The position numbers and the translations under genes are program-made. Positions 11,139-22,102 of a DNA stretch of 64,000 bases are shown one piece after another. The notes beneath the pieces were generated by a model. That model saw only the letters and a program-made list of their open reading frames with translations, searched no databases and had not been told where the DNA came from. The stretch comes from Solea solea (taxonomy: Eukaryota; Chordata; Actinopteri; Pleuronectiformes; Soleidae): contig NC_081136.1 of NCBI RefSeq assembly GCF_958295425.1, forward strand, positions 18,484,890 through 18,548,889. The letters are read 5' to 3'. The number at the start of each line of letters is the position of its first letter. The first letter of the stretch is position 1.

Positions 11139-11723
11139 TTAAGTGAGGACGAGAGGGAGAGCTTTGATCCAAGAAAGACCTGTTTCCTCACAGCATTTGG
11201 TCAGTTTTCGTTTGAGAGTGCCATTCTCTCTTTCCACTGCTCCTCCACTGGCTGGATGATAGGCACAGTGTTTTCTGATGTCAGTGCCCAAAAATTTGCA
11301 TAACTCATTCAGTATTGCATTAGCAAAATGTGTTGGAATTATCTTAGTTAGTAAGACTTTGGCAACTACTGCACTGCGTGCATGTTTACATGGAAAAACC
11401 TCAACCCATTTTGACCACATGTCCACCATGACCAAGAAATATTTCTTTCCCTCAACTGGACTTAGTTCAATAAAATCCATCATGAGGTGATCAGAAGGTC
11501 TCTCAGGCGGTGGATGTGCCACCTGCTGTTGTGCAGGTGCTTCGCCTGGATTGTTAGTAGCACAAATCATGCATGAACGACAGAAACTGTTAGCATAGCT
11601 GGAAAATCCTTTTGAAAACCAGTGCTCATTTAACATATGCAATCCATGATCCAATCCATGTGTCAATCTTGCAAAATGTGGAAAGAAATGTTTAGGGAGA
11701 CAAGGTTTGCCCCCCCCCCCCAT
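11139..11723 (-). pseudogene. ERV integrase remnant
   Basis: This open frame of 194 residues covers the retroviral integrase zinc-finger end (CRSCMICA), the core with an MDFIEL-type first Asp, and the AYHPASGGAVERENGTLK segment holding the catalytic Glu. The second catalytic Asp region is shortened by a deletion (the sequence passes from ILNELCKFLG directly on). It starts just after a run of ten C bases (11711-11720) that probably hides a frameshift. Confidence 0.75.
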
Positions 11724-12011
11724 ACACCATCACTGTGAAAAGAAGCACAGTTAGACTTCCACAAGGTCTTTTCTGCAGCAGTGGCAAAAGATTGCATTTC
11801 AGGCAGTGAATGTGTGTGTGTGTCATCAGGAATGGAAATAAGATGGATGTTTACATCAACAGGGAGTCGAGCTGTGGCCTTGGCAGCAGAGTCTGCTCCT
11901 GCGTTACAAAGAGACACAGGGTCAGATCCACCTGTGTGAGCAGAACAATGGCAAACAGCGATATGTGACGGCAACAAAATGGCAGTCAACAGGTCAGAGA
12001 CAAGTACATGG

Positions 12012-13611
12012 TTACGAATAGGTGACCCTGAGGAAGTGAGAAATTGTCTTGTACAACACATAACGTGAATCAGTGTAAATAGTGACAGCACAATCTTTGG
12101 CTAATTTACATGCGTCAGTTAAGGCAATTAGTTCTGCTGCTTGAGCAGAAAGGTGTGAAGGCAATGCAGCAGATTTCAGCACTTCATGCAGAGAATCCAA
12201 CTCTGTTTTGTCCATTGTCGGGATCACGAGATGCTGAACCATCTACAAAAAGAATCATGTCAGGATTAGTCAATGGCACCTCCTCTAAATCTGGTCGAGG
12301 AGTGCACACCTGTGAAATGGCAGAAACACAGTCATGTTCCTCCCCATCATCTGGAGTGGGGAGAAGTGTAGCAGGATTAAGCACAGTACATCTCTTAACT
12401 GTAATGTTAGGCAAATTAAGCAACACAGTTGAATATCTGAGCCAGCGAGCTGTGGAGAGATGTGATGTTTTCTGCTCCAGGAGCAGAAGAGACACAGCAA
12501 GTGTTAAATTGCCATAACCTACAATGTCACGTGAGGCTAATACAGCTTTTTCAGCTGCTGCTACTGCTTTGAGACAACATGGTCAAGTTTAGCAGAGATA
12601 TAGGCTACAGGTCTGAGTTTTTAACATCCACAGTTTGAGTGAATGGTCTGGTTGGATCAGGCATTCTAAGAGTGGGAGAAGTCTGAAGAGCTAATTTCAT
12701 ATTAAGAAATGCTTCCTCAGCTTCAGGATTCCAGGATTCCCAAAAATTACATCATTTGTTTCTTTGTTTGTGGTTTTGGAATTTTCCAAATAGCTTCAAT
12801 GTGTTTTGGGGACAATGTTTTTCCTTGTTCAGGAATCACGTGACCTAAAAATACAACTTCAGGTTGACAAAACTGGAGTTTAGACAGGCTGGCTTTGTGG
12901 CCTTCTGTAGCCAGGTGTTTTAGCAAAGCAATAGTGTCAGCTTGACACTGTTTGTGTGTGGGGCTGCAGATGAGAAGATCATCAACATCGAACACTGCAG
13001 GAGGGCGGAGCCAGGGCTGAGAGTGAGTGAATCCAAACTTCTTTTCAGAATGCTGTTTTAAATGGTGGGGCTCTCACAATAACCCTGACATAAACGTGTG
13101 AAAGTGTAACTTTGACCCTCAAAGTTAAAAGTGAAACAAAATTGACTGTCTTTATGCACAGGAACACTGAAAAATGCATTTGAAAGATCCACAACAGAAA
13201 ACACAGATGAATTCTGAGGAATTTGTGACAAAATGATGTAAGGATTTGGGACATGTGGAGCCCGTGGTTGCACTGCAGCATTCACAGCCTGTTAGTCCTG
13301 TACAAAACGCCATTCTGTGGGTTGACCTTCATCCCTGATTTTCTAAACAGGGAAAATAGGTGTGCGCACAGGAGAATTCTCACATGGAATGATTATTCCT
13401 GCATCCAGTAATGATTTAAACACTGGTCTTATTCCCTCAATAGCTTCTCTTTTGAGAGGATACTGCTGTTGGCATGGCCTGTAATGTGATTTAGGAATAA
13501 TGGTGACAGGATCACAACATCATATTTGTGTTTTGTCCACAGTGATTGTGGAACTATTTTCAGTGCAGGAATGGCATTTGCTTCCTCTTGTGAAAGGAAT
13601 GAGTGAGACAT
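12012..13611 (-). pseudogene. ERV reverse transcriptase-RNase H remnant
   Basis: The RT start (13611-13429), palm region (13285-13058) and the DD-motif region followed by the connection (12995-12747) are in different frames. The tyrosine of the usual YxDD box is replaced. RNase H follows in two frames (12495-12184 and 12242-12012), with its DGSA-type and TDSRY-type motifs still visible. The gaps and frame changes show long neutral decay. Confidence 0.75.
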
Positions 13612-13860
13612 CGAATTAATTTAGCTTGGAATCAGATTTAGTCTGTGCTCTGTGTCAGTTGTAACTGTGTATGCAGCTTTAAAAAGGTCACATGACACAG
13701 AATACTGCACCCCATGTGCATTAGTTGGTTTCCAATCACTTGCATGTGAAGCTTGCCTTAGAAGCTTTAAGTCCCAAATCAGTTAGGTTGGAGGTTGAGA
13801 TGAATTTGGTCTCAAGATGATCAGTCGCCGTCCGTTTCGTCCCAGACGATCACTTGAGTG

Positions 13861-13878
13861 ATCCCACTTCTGACACCA
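13861..13878 (-). other. ERV primer binding site, tRNA-Leu type
   Basis: On the minus strand this 18-nt site starts TGGTGTCAG and matches the complement of the 3' end of a tRNA-Leu. Its position right after the LTR end supports both calls. Confidence 0.7.
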
Positions 13879-13881
13879 AGT

Positions 13882-14373
13882 TGTTGTGGCAAAATCGTCG
13901 TAAGGTGACTGATGAAGAAATAAAGTTGGATCAAAGTTGATTGCTGAAGCGTGGTGTATTCTTTGCAAAGAGAGATTCACAGATTAACAACTGCTTCAAG
14001 GCAAGTCAAAGATGGCTCTGAAAAAACAAGAAGAGATCTGTGTGCTATGTAGTATGTGTTTGCAGATGGTGAGAATGACCTTGGGTCTCACGATCCAACA
14101 GGTCCATGAATCAGAATATGTGTGAGTGCAACTAAACTTTGTGTGGGTATAACTCAGCTTGCGAGGTGTTTAGACGAAGAGTGTAAATATGCTAGGGAGA
14201 AAGATATCTTAGAAGCGCTAAAAGTGAGTAGGTCAAATGTGAATGTCCTAGTATAAGTATACAGGAAATGTGTATGAAGAGCTACAAGTGTGTAGGTCAA
14301 AGGTGTATGGCCTAATATGAAGCTACAGGAATGTGTATGTGATCAAAGATGGAAAATGTTATTTTCCATAACA
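13882..14373 (-). repeat. ERV 5' LTR
   Basis: This 492-bp block begins TGTTAT and ends ACAACA when read on the minus strand, so it has the TG...CA form with short inverted TGTT/AACA ends. It sits immediately upstream, three bases away, of a tRNA-type primer binding site. No second LTR was found in the window. Confidence 0.75.
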
Positions 14374-14493
14374 CTGGTATACATACAGTCGGAAGTGCCC
14401 ACCTGCATTGCCAAAAATATGCATAGGTTACTGTCACTTTAAGAGATTTAGTGCATGAGAGTAGGGGGTACATGGCTGGAGGTCACTCGTCTG

Positions 14494-14640
14494 AAGGGGT
14501 ACAGGACTGTGTAAAGTTTGGGAACCACTGCCTTAGGGCAATATAGTTTGCACAGTTTCACCACTCCACACAGTAAAAAAAAAAAAAAAAAAGAAGATCT
14601 AATCGTCTAATTTGATCCTAGCAGCATAAAATATCAACTT
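14494..14640. repeat. hAT-end fragment and poly-A stretch
   Basis: GTTTGGGAACCACTG at about 14517-14531 is the typical end of a common fish hAT-derived repeat also seen at 26545-26560. An A-run follows at 14576-14592. Nothing else is recognisable between the ERV LTR and the Gypsy LTR. Confidence 0.45.
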
Positions 14641-14667
14641 CCCAAAAACTGCTGTAATATTATATAT

Positions 14668-14765
14668 TGTGGCAGGATGAGGAAAGCAAATATATATATC
14701 ACAGTATAACACACCCTTACCCAGAAACAGGGGGGCGACAGGCAGGAGAGACACCGACCACAACA
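14668..14765 (-). repeat. Gypsy 3' LTR, internally deleted
   Basis: The start and end match the 23830-23987 LTR, but about 60 bp in the middle (the segment with GTTTATTCTGTATGAG) is missing. The integrase frame from 15181 runs into it and stops near 14717. Confidence 0.65.
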
Positions 14766-15181
14766 GGGTCCAACGTAGGACACACAGCCAGAGAAGACAC
14801 AACAGGGGCCTTGGAAGGGGGGCGAACCCGACGGGGAACCCGGGCCGGTAACACCACTTCACCGGCCACGAAATGAGCCGGCTTGAGTCTATCCAACAAA
14901 ACGCGCTCCCGACACCTGCCCAAACTTTTAGAGCACGCCTCCAGCACCCTAAACGGGCCATCGTAAGGAGGCTGGAGGGGCGACCGGTGAGCGTCATGCC
15001 GCACAAAAACAAAACAGGCCGTCCTGAGCTCAGCAGGCACAAACGACAGAGGAGAAAAGTGGTGAACCGGCACTGGAGCAAAAGCGGCATCAGATGGAGG
15101 ACGCGCGACAGGTAAGGAACGGGGGGGCTGAGCTCGCAGGCAAAACTCCCCCGGAACACGGAGCGGCTGTCCGAGGACCAT
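14717..15181 (-). pseudogene. Gypsy integrase C-terminus (right of nested insertion)
   Basis: The frame opens VLGQPLRVPGEF and continues with a VRHDAHRSPLQPPYDGPFRV segment, the conserved post-core integrase region of vertebrate Gypsy elements, followed by RERVLLDRLKPAH. It ends inside the 3' LTR. It is the C-terminal part of the integrase frame interrupted at 21702. Confidence 0.8.
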
Positions 15182-15615
15182 TACATTACATTACATTACA
15201 TGTCATTTCGCAGACGCTTTTATCCAAAGCGACTTACAATAAGTGCATTTAAACATTTGGGTTCAAATAAGAGCTAGAATTAAGTGAGAGCTTCAAGTAA
15301 GCCAAACTATGAAGTAAGGGCGGTGTATAAGCAAGTTTTTTTAGAGTCGGAAGAAATGTGTTTTTAGTCGGCGGCGGAAGATGTGGAGGCTTTCTGCTGT
15401 CCGGGTGTTGATGGGGAGCTCGTTCCACCATTTGGGAGCTAGGACAGTGAACAGTCTTGAGTTCTGCGAATGCCTCTGCGATCCTCTCAGTGAGGGGGCA
15501 GCAAGCCAGTTTGCCGATGCAGAGCGGAGTGGGCGGGCTGGGGTGTAGGTTTTGATCATGTCCTGGATGTAGGCTGGACCGGATCCGTTTGTAACATGGA
15601 ATGCAAGCACTAGAG

Positions 15616-17975
15616 CAGGGGTGCTCAATACGTCAATCGCGATCTACCAGTCGATCGCAAAGGTATTATTGGTAGATCGCGTGACATTAAAAAAATTGAC
15701 GTCAACCTATCATCCATCCCGTCTTTTGATTGATATACAGGGCAGCCAGTCAGATGACATCTGAATTTTGTCTGACACTTAGGTCACTGCGCATGAGCAA
15801 ACAACTGCGCTAAGTGCTAACTAACTAGCAAGCTTGTCAGCGAGTTACGGCCAGTTTTCAGCCTTTGGTTTTTTCTCTCAAACCTAAGAAAGGGTATAAA
15901 AATGAGTGAGGTAGCTGGACCAAGTAAGAAGAAAAAAACGTATAACTTTCATACGGAATGGGAGGAGGACTTTTTTTTCACGATGACATTTTCCAAGTGC
16001 GTTTGCCTCATCTCCCAGTCTACCATAGCAATACCAAAGAAGGGGAATGTGGAACGGCATTTTCGGACTGTTCATGGAAAATACGAGACCGACTTCCCGC
16101 CGAAAAGCGAGCTGAGAAAGAGAAAAGTGAAGGAACTGAAATCCCAGTTGTCCGGACAGCAGTCATTTTTCACGCAACAAACTTCAAAAGCGAAAGCCGC
16201 CACCGAAGCATCGTTCCGGGTGAGTCACATCATCGTCAATAACAAGAAGTCCTTTCAAGACGGAGAGATGGTAAAAGAGGCATTCGTTGAAGCAGCTGAC
16301 TCATTGTTCCGAGACTTTAAAAATAAGGCAGAAATATTATCTTCGATCAAAGCTCTCCAGCTGTCAAGAAGTACAGTTACACGGCGCTGTGAAGCCATGG
16401 CTGAGGATTTAACCCAGCAACTTTGGAAGGACATCGGAGATTGCGAGTGTTTCTCACTGCAGTTGGACGAATCTACGGACGTGAGTGACACAGCCCAGAT
16501 GTGCATTTTCATTCGTATGGTGTTTAGTGATATCACTACAAAAGAAGAGCTATTAACAGTACTGCCCATGAAAGAACAGACGCGAGGAGAGGACATATTT
16601 CAGTCGTTTAAAAACTTTATCGGGAAAACTCAGCTCCCAGTGTACAAATTGATGTCTATCACCACAGATGGAGCACCCGCAATGGTTGGCCGCTTGAATG
16701 GATTTATTGCAAAGTGCAGGCAGGACGATGCTTTCCCGGACTTCCTAAATTACCATTGCATAATCCACCAACAAGCGTTATGCGCTAAAATGCTCAACAT
16801 GAAAGTGATCATGGATGTTGCAACGAAGATCGCCTGTTCTATTCGCGCCAGATCTCTTCAAAGAAGGCTATTCCGTGCACATCTGGAGAATGCTGACTGC
16901 GACCACTCTGAGTTGTTGCTACACACTGACGTGAGATGGCTTAGTCGAGGGAAATTCCTGCAAAGATTTCGAGAGCTCTGTCCGGAGATTAAGGAGTTTT
17001 TCCGTGTAGCTGGACATGCAGAATACACGCAACTAAATGACGGTCAGTGGCTGTTAGACTTGGCATTTTTAACCGATCTGACCAACATGTTGAATGACCT
17101 TAATCTAGAGCTGCAAGGAAAAGACAAAACAGTGATCAATATGATCAGCTCGGTTAATGCTTTCAAACGAAAGATGCAACATCTCTCCTCAAAGCTGCAG
17201 CGCCATGATTTGGCAAACTTCCAGAACCTGGCGTCAGAGCTGGAGATGCAAGGGAAGGCCTGTGTGCAACTTGACACTGCACGCTACACAGAGCAGATTG
17301 ACAATTGTCTGTCAGAGTTTGACAAACGCTTTCAAGACTTTTCTTTGCTCGAGCCAGTCGCTACATTCATGTGCTATCCTTTTCGGGAAGATGCTGAGGT
17401 TGATTCACTCGCATCAAAAATTGCAACACTGTTTCACCTGAACTCTTCTGGAGTTCAGGTGGAAGATGAGATTTTGAAGATGAGATTTTGACACTACAAG
17501 CTGACATTGAGCTGAAGTCCAGAGCTCATGGACAGTTCTGGAACTTACTCACAGAGGTAAAGTACCCCAACATGAGGAAATGTGCTACCTCCTTGACAGC
17601 ATTATTCGGCTCCACTTATTTATGTGAGTCAGCCTTTTCCCACATGAAGATCATCAAGTCAAAGTACCGTTCCACCATGACTGATGAACATTTGGAAGTG
17701 TGTTTGAGGCTGGCTGTCAGCAGTTACCGTCCGGACGATGCATCCCTGGCTGATTCAATTCAGTGCAAGTCATCAGAATAAACTCGGGTAATGACAAAAA
17801 ATGTACATAGTTAATTGTGTTGTGTTGTGTTGTGCAATATTGGCTCATGCGATATAAAGAATCCTCAATATATTTATAAATAAATATATGTTTTGCATTT
17901 TTTGTAGTAGGTAGATCATTTTGACTTGATCATTTTATAAGTAGCTCTCATGCTGAAAAAGTGTGAGCACCCCTG
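15616..17975 (+). mobile_element. hAT transposon with exact 8-bp target duplication
   Basis: A 2360-bp element with termini CAGGGGTGCTCA and TGAGCACCCCTG (12-bp inverted ends), flanked by identical CACTAGAG at 15608-15615 and 17976-17983. It carries one transposase gene, 15902-17781. It sits inside the 3' coding region of the LINE, in the opposite orientation, so it inserted after that LINE. Confidence 0.95.
15902..17781 (+). pseudogene. Nearly intact hAT transposase, one frameshift
   Basis: The first frame (15902-17491) gives 529 residues and a second (17488-17781) gives the rest. Domains: a Lys-rich N-terminus with a BED-like zinc-finger region around residues 33-60 (CVCLIS, then NVERHFRTVH; the second Cys appears as Ser), and the hAT catalytic core with LQLDESTDVSD at about 187-197 (first Asp region) and ITTDGAPAMVGR. 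An IIHQQALCAK region and LLLHTDVRWLSRGK follow. The second frame holds the C-terminal dimerisation block, LFGSTYLCESAFSHMK. The break is a 14-bp tandem duplication at 17462-17489. It resembles the hAT family from which ZBED5, SCAND3 and GTF2IRD2 domesticated domains derive. Confidence 0.9.
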
Positions 17976-17983
17976 CACTAGAG

Positions 17984-18841
17984 TCTTGAAGCGGATGCGA
18001 GCAGCTACAGGAAGCCAGTGAAGGGAGCGGAGGAGCGGTGTAGTGTGGGAGAATTTTGGTAAGTTGAAGACCAGTTGAGCTTGCTGGTCGTATGGCACAC
18101 GCAGGGAGACCAGCCAGGAGGGAGTTGCAGTAGTCCAAGCGTGAGATGACAAGAGCCTGGACCAGAACCTGTGCCGCCTTCTGGGTTAGAAGAGGCCGTA
18201 TCCTTCTGATGTTGTGCAACATGTATTTGCAAGATCGAGCTGTTGCAGCAATGTTGGCAGTGAGGGAGAGATGGTCATCAAGTGTCACACCCAGGTTCAT
18301 TGCGGTATGAGAAGGAGCTACCAGAGAGTTGTCGAGTGTGATGTTTAGATCTGTGGTGGGAGAGCCCTTTCCTGGGAGAAAAAGAAACTCAGTCTTGTCG
18401 AGATTGAGTTTCAGGTGTGGGCAGACATCCACTGAGAGATGTCGGTCAGACAAGCGGAGATCCGTTCTGCTACATGTGTGTCAGAGCTGGGAAAAGAGAG
18501 AATGAGTTGGGTGTCATCGGCTCAGCTTTGATAGGAAAAACCATGAGAGAGAATAACATAACCAAGTGAGTTGGTGTATAGAGAGAAGAGGAGAGGGCCC
18601 AATACAGAACCCTGAGGGACCCCAGTAGCTAGAGGACAGGGTTCCGACACAGATCCTCTCCAGGTTACTCTGTATGTTCGGTTTTGAAGATAGGACAAGA
18701 TTAGGGTAAGTGCAGAGCCTGAGACACCTAGTTCTTGAAGGGAGGAAGTAAGGATCTGGTGGTTAATTGTGTCAAACGCTGCAGAAAGGTCCAAGAGTGA
18801 CCTGCTTTAAAACCAGACTGAAGAGGATCAAGAAGGTTGTT
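17984..18841 (-). pseudogene. LINE reverse transcriptase remnant
   Basis: Frame 18794-18522 has MDLSAAFDTINHQIL with the first catalytic Asp and TGVPQGSVLGPLLFSLYTN. The YADD box is present just after (18535-18520) but with a stop in place of the Tyr (ADDTQL remains). Frame 18453-17935 has LNLDKTEFLFLPG, LGVTLDDHLS and RLDYCNSLLAG. The RT start lies on the other side of the 18842-19498 insertion (frame 19638-19504, VNNYRPFSLLPFLSKTLE). Confidence 0.8.
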
Positions 18842-19498
18842 GGACCAGCTCTTAGTTATGCTGCTATAGACCTAGACTTCTGGGGGATTTTCCTGTGGTG
18901 CGCGCACATTCACTCTCTCACACTCAGGGTATGAATATGACTTTTTATATGTCATTAACCTTGTCTCTTTCTCTCCCTAGTTTGTGTCTTTCCTTCCTTC
19001 CCTCTCTCTCTCTCTCTGTATTCTCATCTTGCAGGTTGCAGGATCAATATCCAGTTTTTGAGGCTATCCATATCATACATATCATCACCATTATTATTGT
19101 GCTATAATAAAAAGTCAATATCATTGACTGTATAAACGTGTAACTTGATACAGTTGTGTATCTGCTCCTGGTCTCTCTCTCTTCTGTCTCTACCTCATCT
19201 CCCTCTTGTCCTTTCTCTCCCCCCTTTCTGTCCCCCACCTCTCCGCTGTCCCCCATTTTCCTTTCACCCCAAACGGTCGAGGCAGATGACTGCCCACCTC
19301 TGAGCCTGGTTCTGTCAGAGATTTCTTCCTGTTAAGAGGGAGTTTTTTCTCCCCACTGATGCCTAGTGCTTGCTCATTGTGTGAACTGTTGGGGTTCTCT
19401 GCTCTCCTTGATGTTGTCTATGTACAGTGCCTTGAGATAATGTATGTTATGATTTGGCTATGATTTCGCTATATAAATAAAATTGAATTGAATTGAAA
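18842..19498 (+). mobile_element. 5'-truncated LINE (family R), copy 1
   Basis: The insert is flanked by TTGTT at 18837-18841 and 19499-19503. Its 3' end is AAATAAAATTGAATTGAATTGAA, a (TTGAA)n tail (quoted in part). It contains the CAGTGCCTTGAGATAATGTA and GGGAGTTTTTTCT words seen again at 37.4-37.7 kb (same strand) and 44.66-45.2 kb (opposite strand, there joined to RT coding sequence). It splits the RT frame of the host LINE between HRNN and LLDP. Confidence 0.85.
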
Positions 19499-19699
19499 TT
19501 GTTCCGGTGAAGGTAGGAGGATAGTTGTTTGAAGATGGCATGCTCCAGAGTTTTGGAGAGAAAAGGAAGAAGAGAGAAAGGTCTGTAGTTATTTACTTCA
19601 GATGGGTCAAGGGTGGGTTTTTTAAGGAGGGGGGTCACTCTGGCCTCTTTAAGAGAGTCCGGAAAGCAACCAGATGATAGAGATGTGTTAATGAGGTGG

Positions 19700-21265
19700 G
19701 TGAGGAAAGGAAGAAGATCAGAAGCAATTTACTAAAGAAGGTGAGAAGGGATAGGGTCAAGGGGGCAGGAGGTGGGGCGGGCAGAGGTTATTAGGGAAAG
19801 AACTTGATCATGAGATAGAGGGGTGAAAGAGGATAGAGAAGGAGCTGAATTTGTGGCTGGTAGAGTGGTGAGATCAGGAGGTGGGGTTGAGAAAGAAGAG
19901 CGAATGTCATCTACTTTTTTGTGAAGTAGTTGACAAAGTGAATTGGTAGAAGGGAGGAGGGGGAGTGGGGGGGTCAAGGAGGTTAGAGAAGATCGAGAAA
20001 GGTTTTTTGGGGTTAGAGAAAGAGGATTGAATTTTAGTCTGATAGAAAGATTGTTTGGCTGCAGAGATAGAGGCAGTGAAGGTGGAGCGAAGAGAATGAT
20101 AGGAAAGCAGGTCGTCAGGGTGTTTTGATTTCCTCCATTTCCTTTCTGCTGCCCGTATCGTGGCTCTCTCAGCACGCACTGAGTCAGACAACCACGGGGA
20201 TGGGGAGGACTTACGAAACCGCCGTGAAGTAAGAGGATAGAGAGAGTCAAGAGAGGAGGACAGAGTAGAGAGGAAGGTGTCTGTGGCAGAGTTGGGATGC
20301 ATGAGGGAGAAGGAGTCAGCTGAAGGAAGTGATGATAGAGCAGTTGAGGACAGAGAGGAGGGAGAGAGCGAGCGAATATTAAGACGGACAAATGCAATAT
20401 CTGATGAGATGAGATCATCAGATTGGGAGAGTGGGAGAGAGTAGGATATGAAGAAATAATCAGAGACATGAAGTGGAGTTATCTTGAGGTCGGAGGTGGA
20501 GCAGTTTCTGGTGAAGATGAGGTCATGGTGGTTGCCAGCTTTGTGAGTTGGTGGAGAAGGAGCAAGTGAGAGAGAAAGAGACGAAAGTAGAAGAAGTAGA
20601 TCGGGAGACTTCTCAGACTGGATGTTGAAGTCACCAAGAAGTGGTGGGCCATTTTTCTGGGATGTTTGAAAGGAGGACATCTAGTTCCTCCAAGAAGTGT
20701 CCCAATGGGCATGGTGGATGGTAGATGACAACAATGATTAGTTTTACTGGGTGAGTTACAGTTACAGCATGAAATTCAAATGACTGTGAAGAGAAGTGTG
20801 GCAGTGGATAAAGAGTTAAAGTCCAGTTGGGGTTGATGAGCAGACCTGTCCCGCCACCTCTTCCAGTGGATCTGGGTGTGTAGGAGAAAGAGTGGGCGGA
20901 GGAGAGAGCCGCAGGGGTGGATGTGTTGGAGGGTGTTATCCAAGTCTCAGTGAGAGCAAGGAAGTCCAGGCATTGCTCAGTAGCAAAGCCAGAGATGAAC
21001 TCAGTCTTGCGGGTAGCTGACTGGCAGTTCCACAGGCCCCTTGCAACAAGGTGTTGGATGTGTGTGGAGTGGGTGGGATAGATAAGTGAGGACAGATTAC
21101 GGTGATGCTGTGAGTGAATGTGAGGTTTGTAATACCTGTGGGAAGAAACAGGAACAGGAATCGAAAAAGTGCACATATGGGAAAGACAGAAAACAATTGC
21201 AGACAGGGACTCCGGTTTAGACTCCTTTGTTTTCGTCTTCCTGAGTCTGCCGCTGAACCTGCCAC
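19700..21265 (-). pseudogene. LINE endonuclease and linker remnant
   Basis: Frame 21176-20631 has the ALTETWI and GGTGLLI blocks of an APE-type endonuclease. Frame 20680-19907 has LGDFNI, then NHHDLIFTR and SDYFFISYSLPL (degraded SDH). Frame 20469-19732 continues to the linker before RT. The three overlap, which indicates frameshifts. The first readable Met region starts near 21265. Confidence 0.75.
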
Positions 21266-21282
21266 TTCAAAGTGAGTGCTGC

Positions 21283-21456
21283 TTTTTAAAAGACACCTGA
21301 TTAGGGGCTAATTGGTTGCAGCTGTGTGGCCACTCCCTTTAGCCAATGAAACTTAAGTGAAGCTTTTTTTTTGTTAAAAACACCTGATTTGGGGCTGACT
21401 GGTTACAGCTGTGTTGGCCACTCCCCTGTAGCCAATGAAACTGCACACCTGGTGAT
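21283..21456 (-). repeat. Two tandem ~87-bp units in the LINE 5' region
   Basis: Units at about 21283-21369 and 21370-21456 each contain CACCTGATT-GGGGCT-A-TGGTT-CAGCTGTGT, CCACTCCC and AGCCAATGAAACT. They lie upstream of the endonuclease frame, as promoter-like monomers do in some LINEs. Confidence 0.6.
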
Positions 21457-21708
21457 GGTGATGGCTCAATAGAAACTAGGTCAAAACAGCAACAATAATA
21501 ACTTTCTCTTTGACCTAGCAGACAAAATATCAACAACAAACTTTCACCTTAACTAAACAGACAAGTCAAAAGTCAAGCAACCCAGCTAGATACAATAGCA
21601 ATTAATGAAAGAGCCAACATATAAGAAAGACCTACAAAAGTGATACTTAGCTTAATTCCAGTAGTCCTATGAGATACCCAGAAAGTCCAAATGCCCACAA
21701 AAGGACCA

Positions 21709-22102
21709 ACTCCCTAGGAGCTGAGCACAACCCAAGCATCACCCAAGGCAAACGATCCACTCAGTTAGCATCAGAGAGTGCAGCACGCAACGACACCTTA
21801 AGCGACTGGTGAAAACGTTCACACAAGCCGTTAGCCTGAGGATGGTACGCGGTAGTGCAGTGAACCTGTGCGCCTAGAGACTTAGCCAGTGCTGACCAGA
21901 GGACCGAAACGAACTCTGTCAGAGGTGATGTCCGACGGGGAACCGAAACGCGCGACCCAAGCAGAAAGAAACACACGTGCCACGTCCGCAGATGTCGTGG
22001 AGGACAGAGGAACCGCCACCGGCCACCAGGTGGTCCGATCCACCATTGTGAGCAGGTACGTGAAACCCTGGGAGGGAGGGAGAGGTCCCACCAGGTCAAC
22101 AT
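21709..22102 (-). pseudogene. Gypsy integrase core (left of nested insertion)
   Basis: This contains AYHPQANGLCERFHQSLK with the catalytic Glu, then AALSDAN, a stop in place of Trp, VDRLPWVMLGL and a stretch ending RELV at the insertion point. The matching continuation, VLGQPLRVPGEF, lies at 15181-15140, 6.5 kb away. Confidence 0.8.

Larger units (their letters stand above)
11139..14373 (-). mobile_element. Decayed endogenous retrovirus (5' LTR, PBS, partial pol)
   Basis: In minus-strand order: an LTR (14373-13882), a primer binding site (13878-13861), then broken pol pieces: RT (about 13610-12747), RNase H (about 12495-12012) and integrase (about 11723-11139). gag and protease are missing between the PBS and RT, and no env or 3' LTR is recognisable left of 11139. 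Multiple stops and frameshifts interrupt every domain, so this is an inactive genomic fossil. Internal similarity suggests a retrovirus-like rather than Gypsy-like pol. Confidence 0.8.
15181..21702 (-). mobile_element. L2/CR1-like LINE inserted in the Gypsy element
   Basis: This is a 6522-bp block flanked by GGACCA (15175-15180 and 21703-21708). On the minus strand the 3' end is a (TGTAA)n tail at about 15202-15181, preceded by the CGCTTTGGATAAAAGCGTCTG word typical of a fish L2-like LINE tail (quoted in part). Coding order: endonuclease (21176-19907), RT start (19638-19500), RT palm (18841-17984) and the C-terminal region (15607-15341). It is itself broken by the elements at 18842-19498 and 15616-17975; without them it would be about 3.5 kb. 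Frameshifts and stops show it is dead. Confidence 0.85.

Noticed and set aside
14599..15159. A 186-codon minus-strand frame over the Gypsy end
   Set aside because: The neighbouring frame 15181-14717 carries the conserved integrase C-terminal motifs, so this one is its shadow.
15902..17781. A host ZBED/SCAND3-like domesticated gene
   Set aside because: The frame lies between perfect hAT termini and an identical 8-bp target duplication, and it carries a frameshift, so it is a transposon copy rather than a host gene.
20000..21265. A secreted Ser/Pro-rich protein gene on the minus strand
   Set aside because: Endonuclease motifs (ALTETWI, LGDFNI) across the same frames show this is LINE coding sequence.
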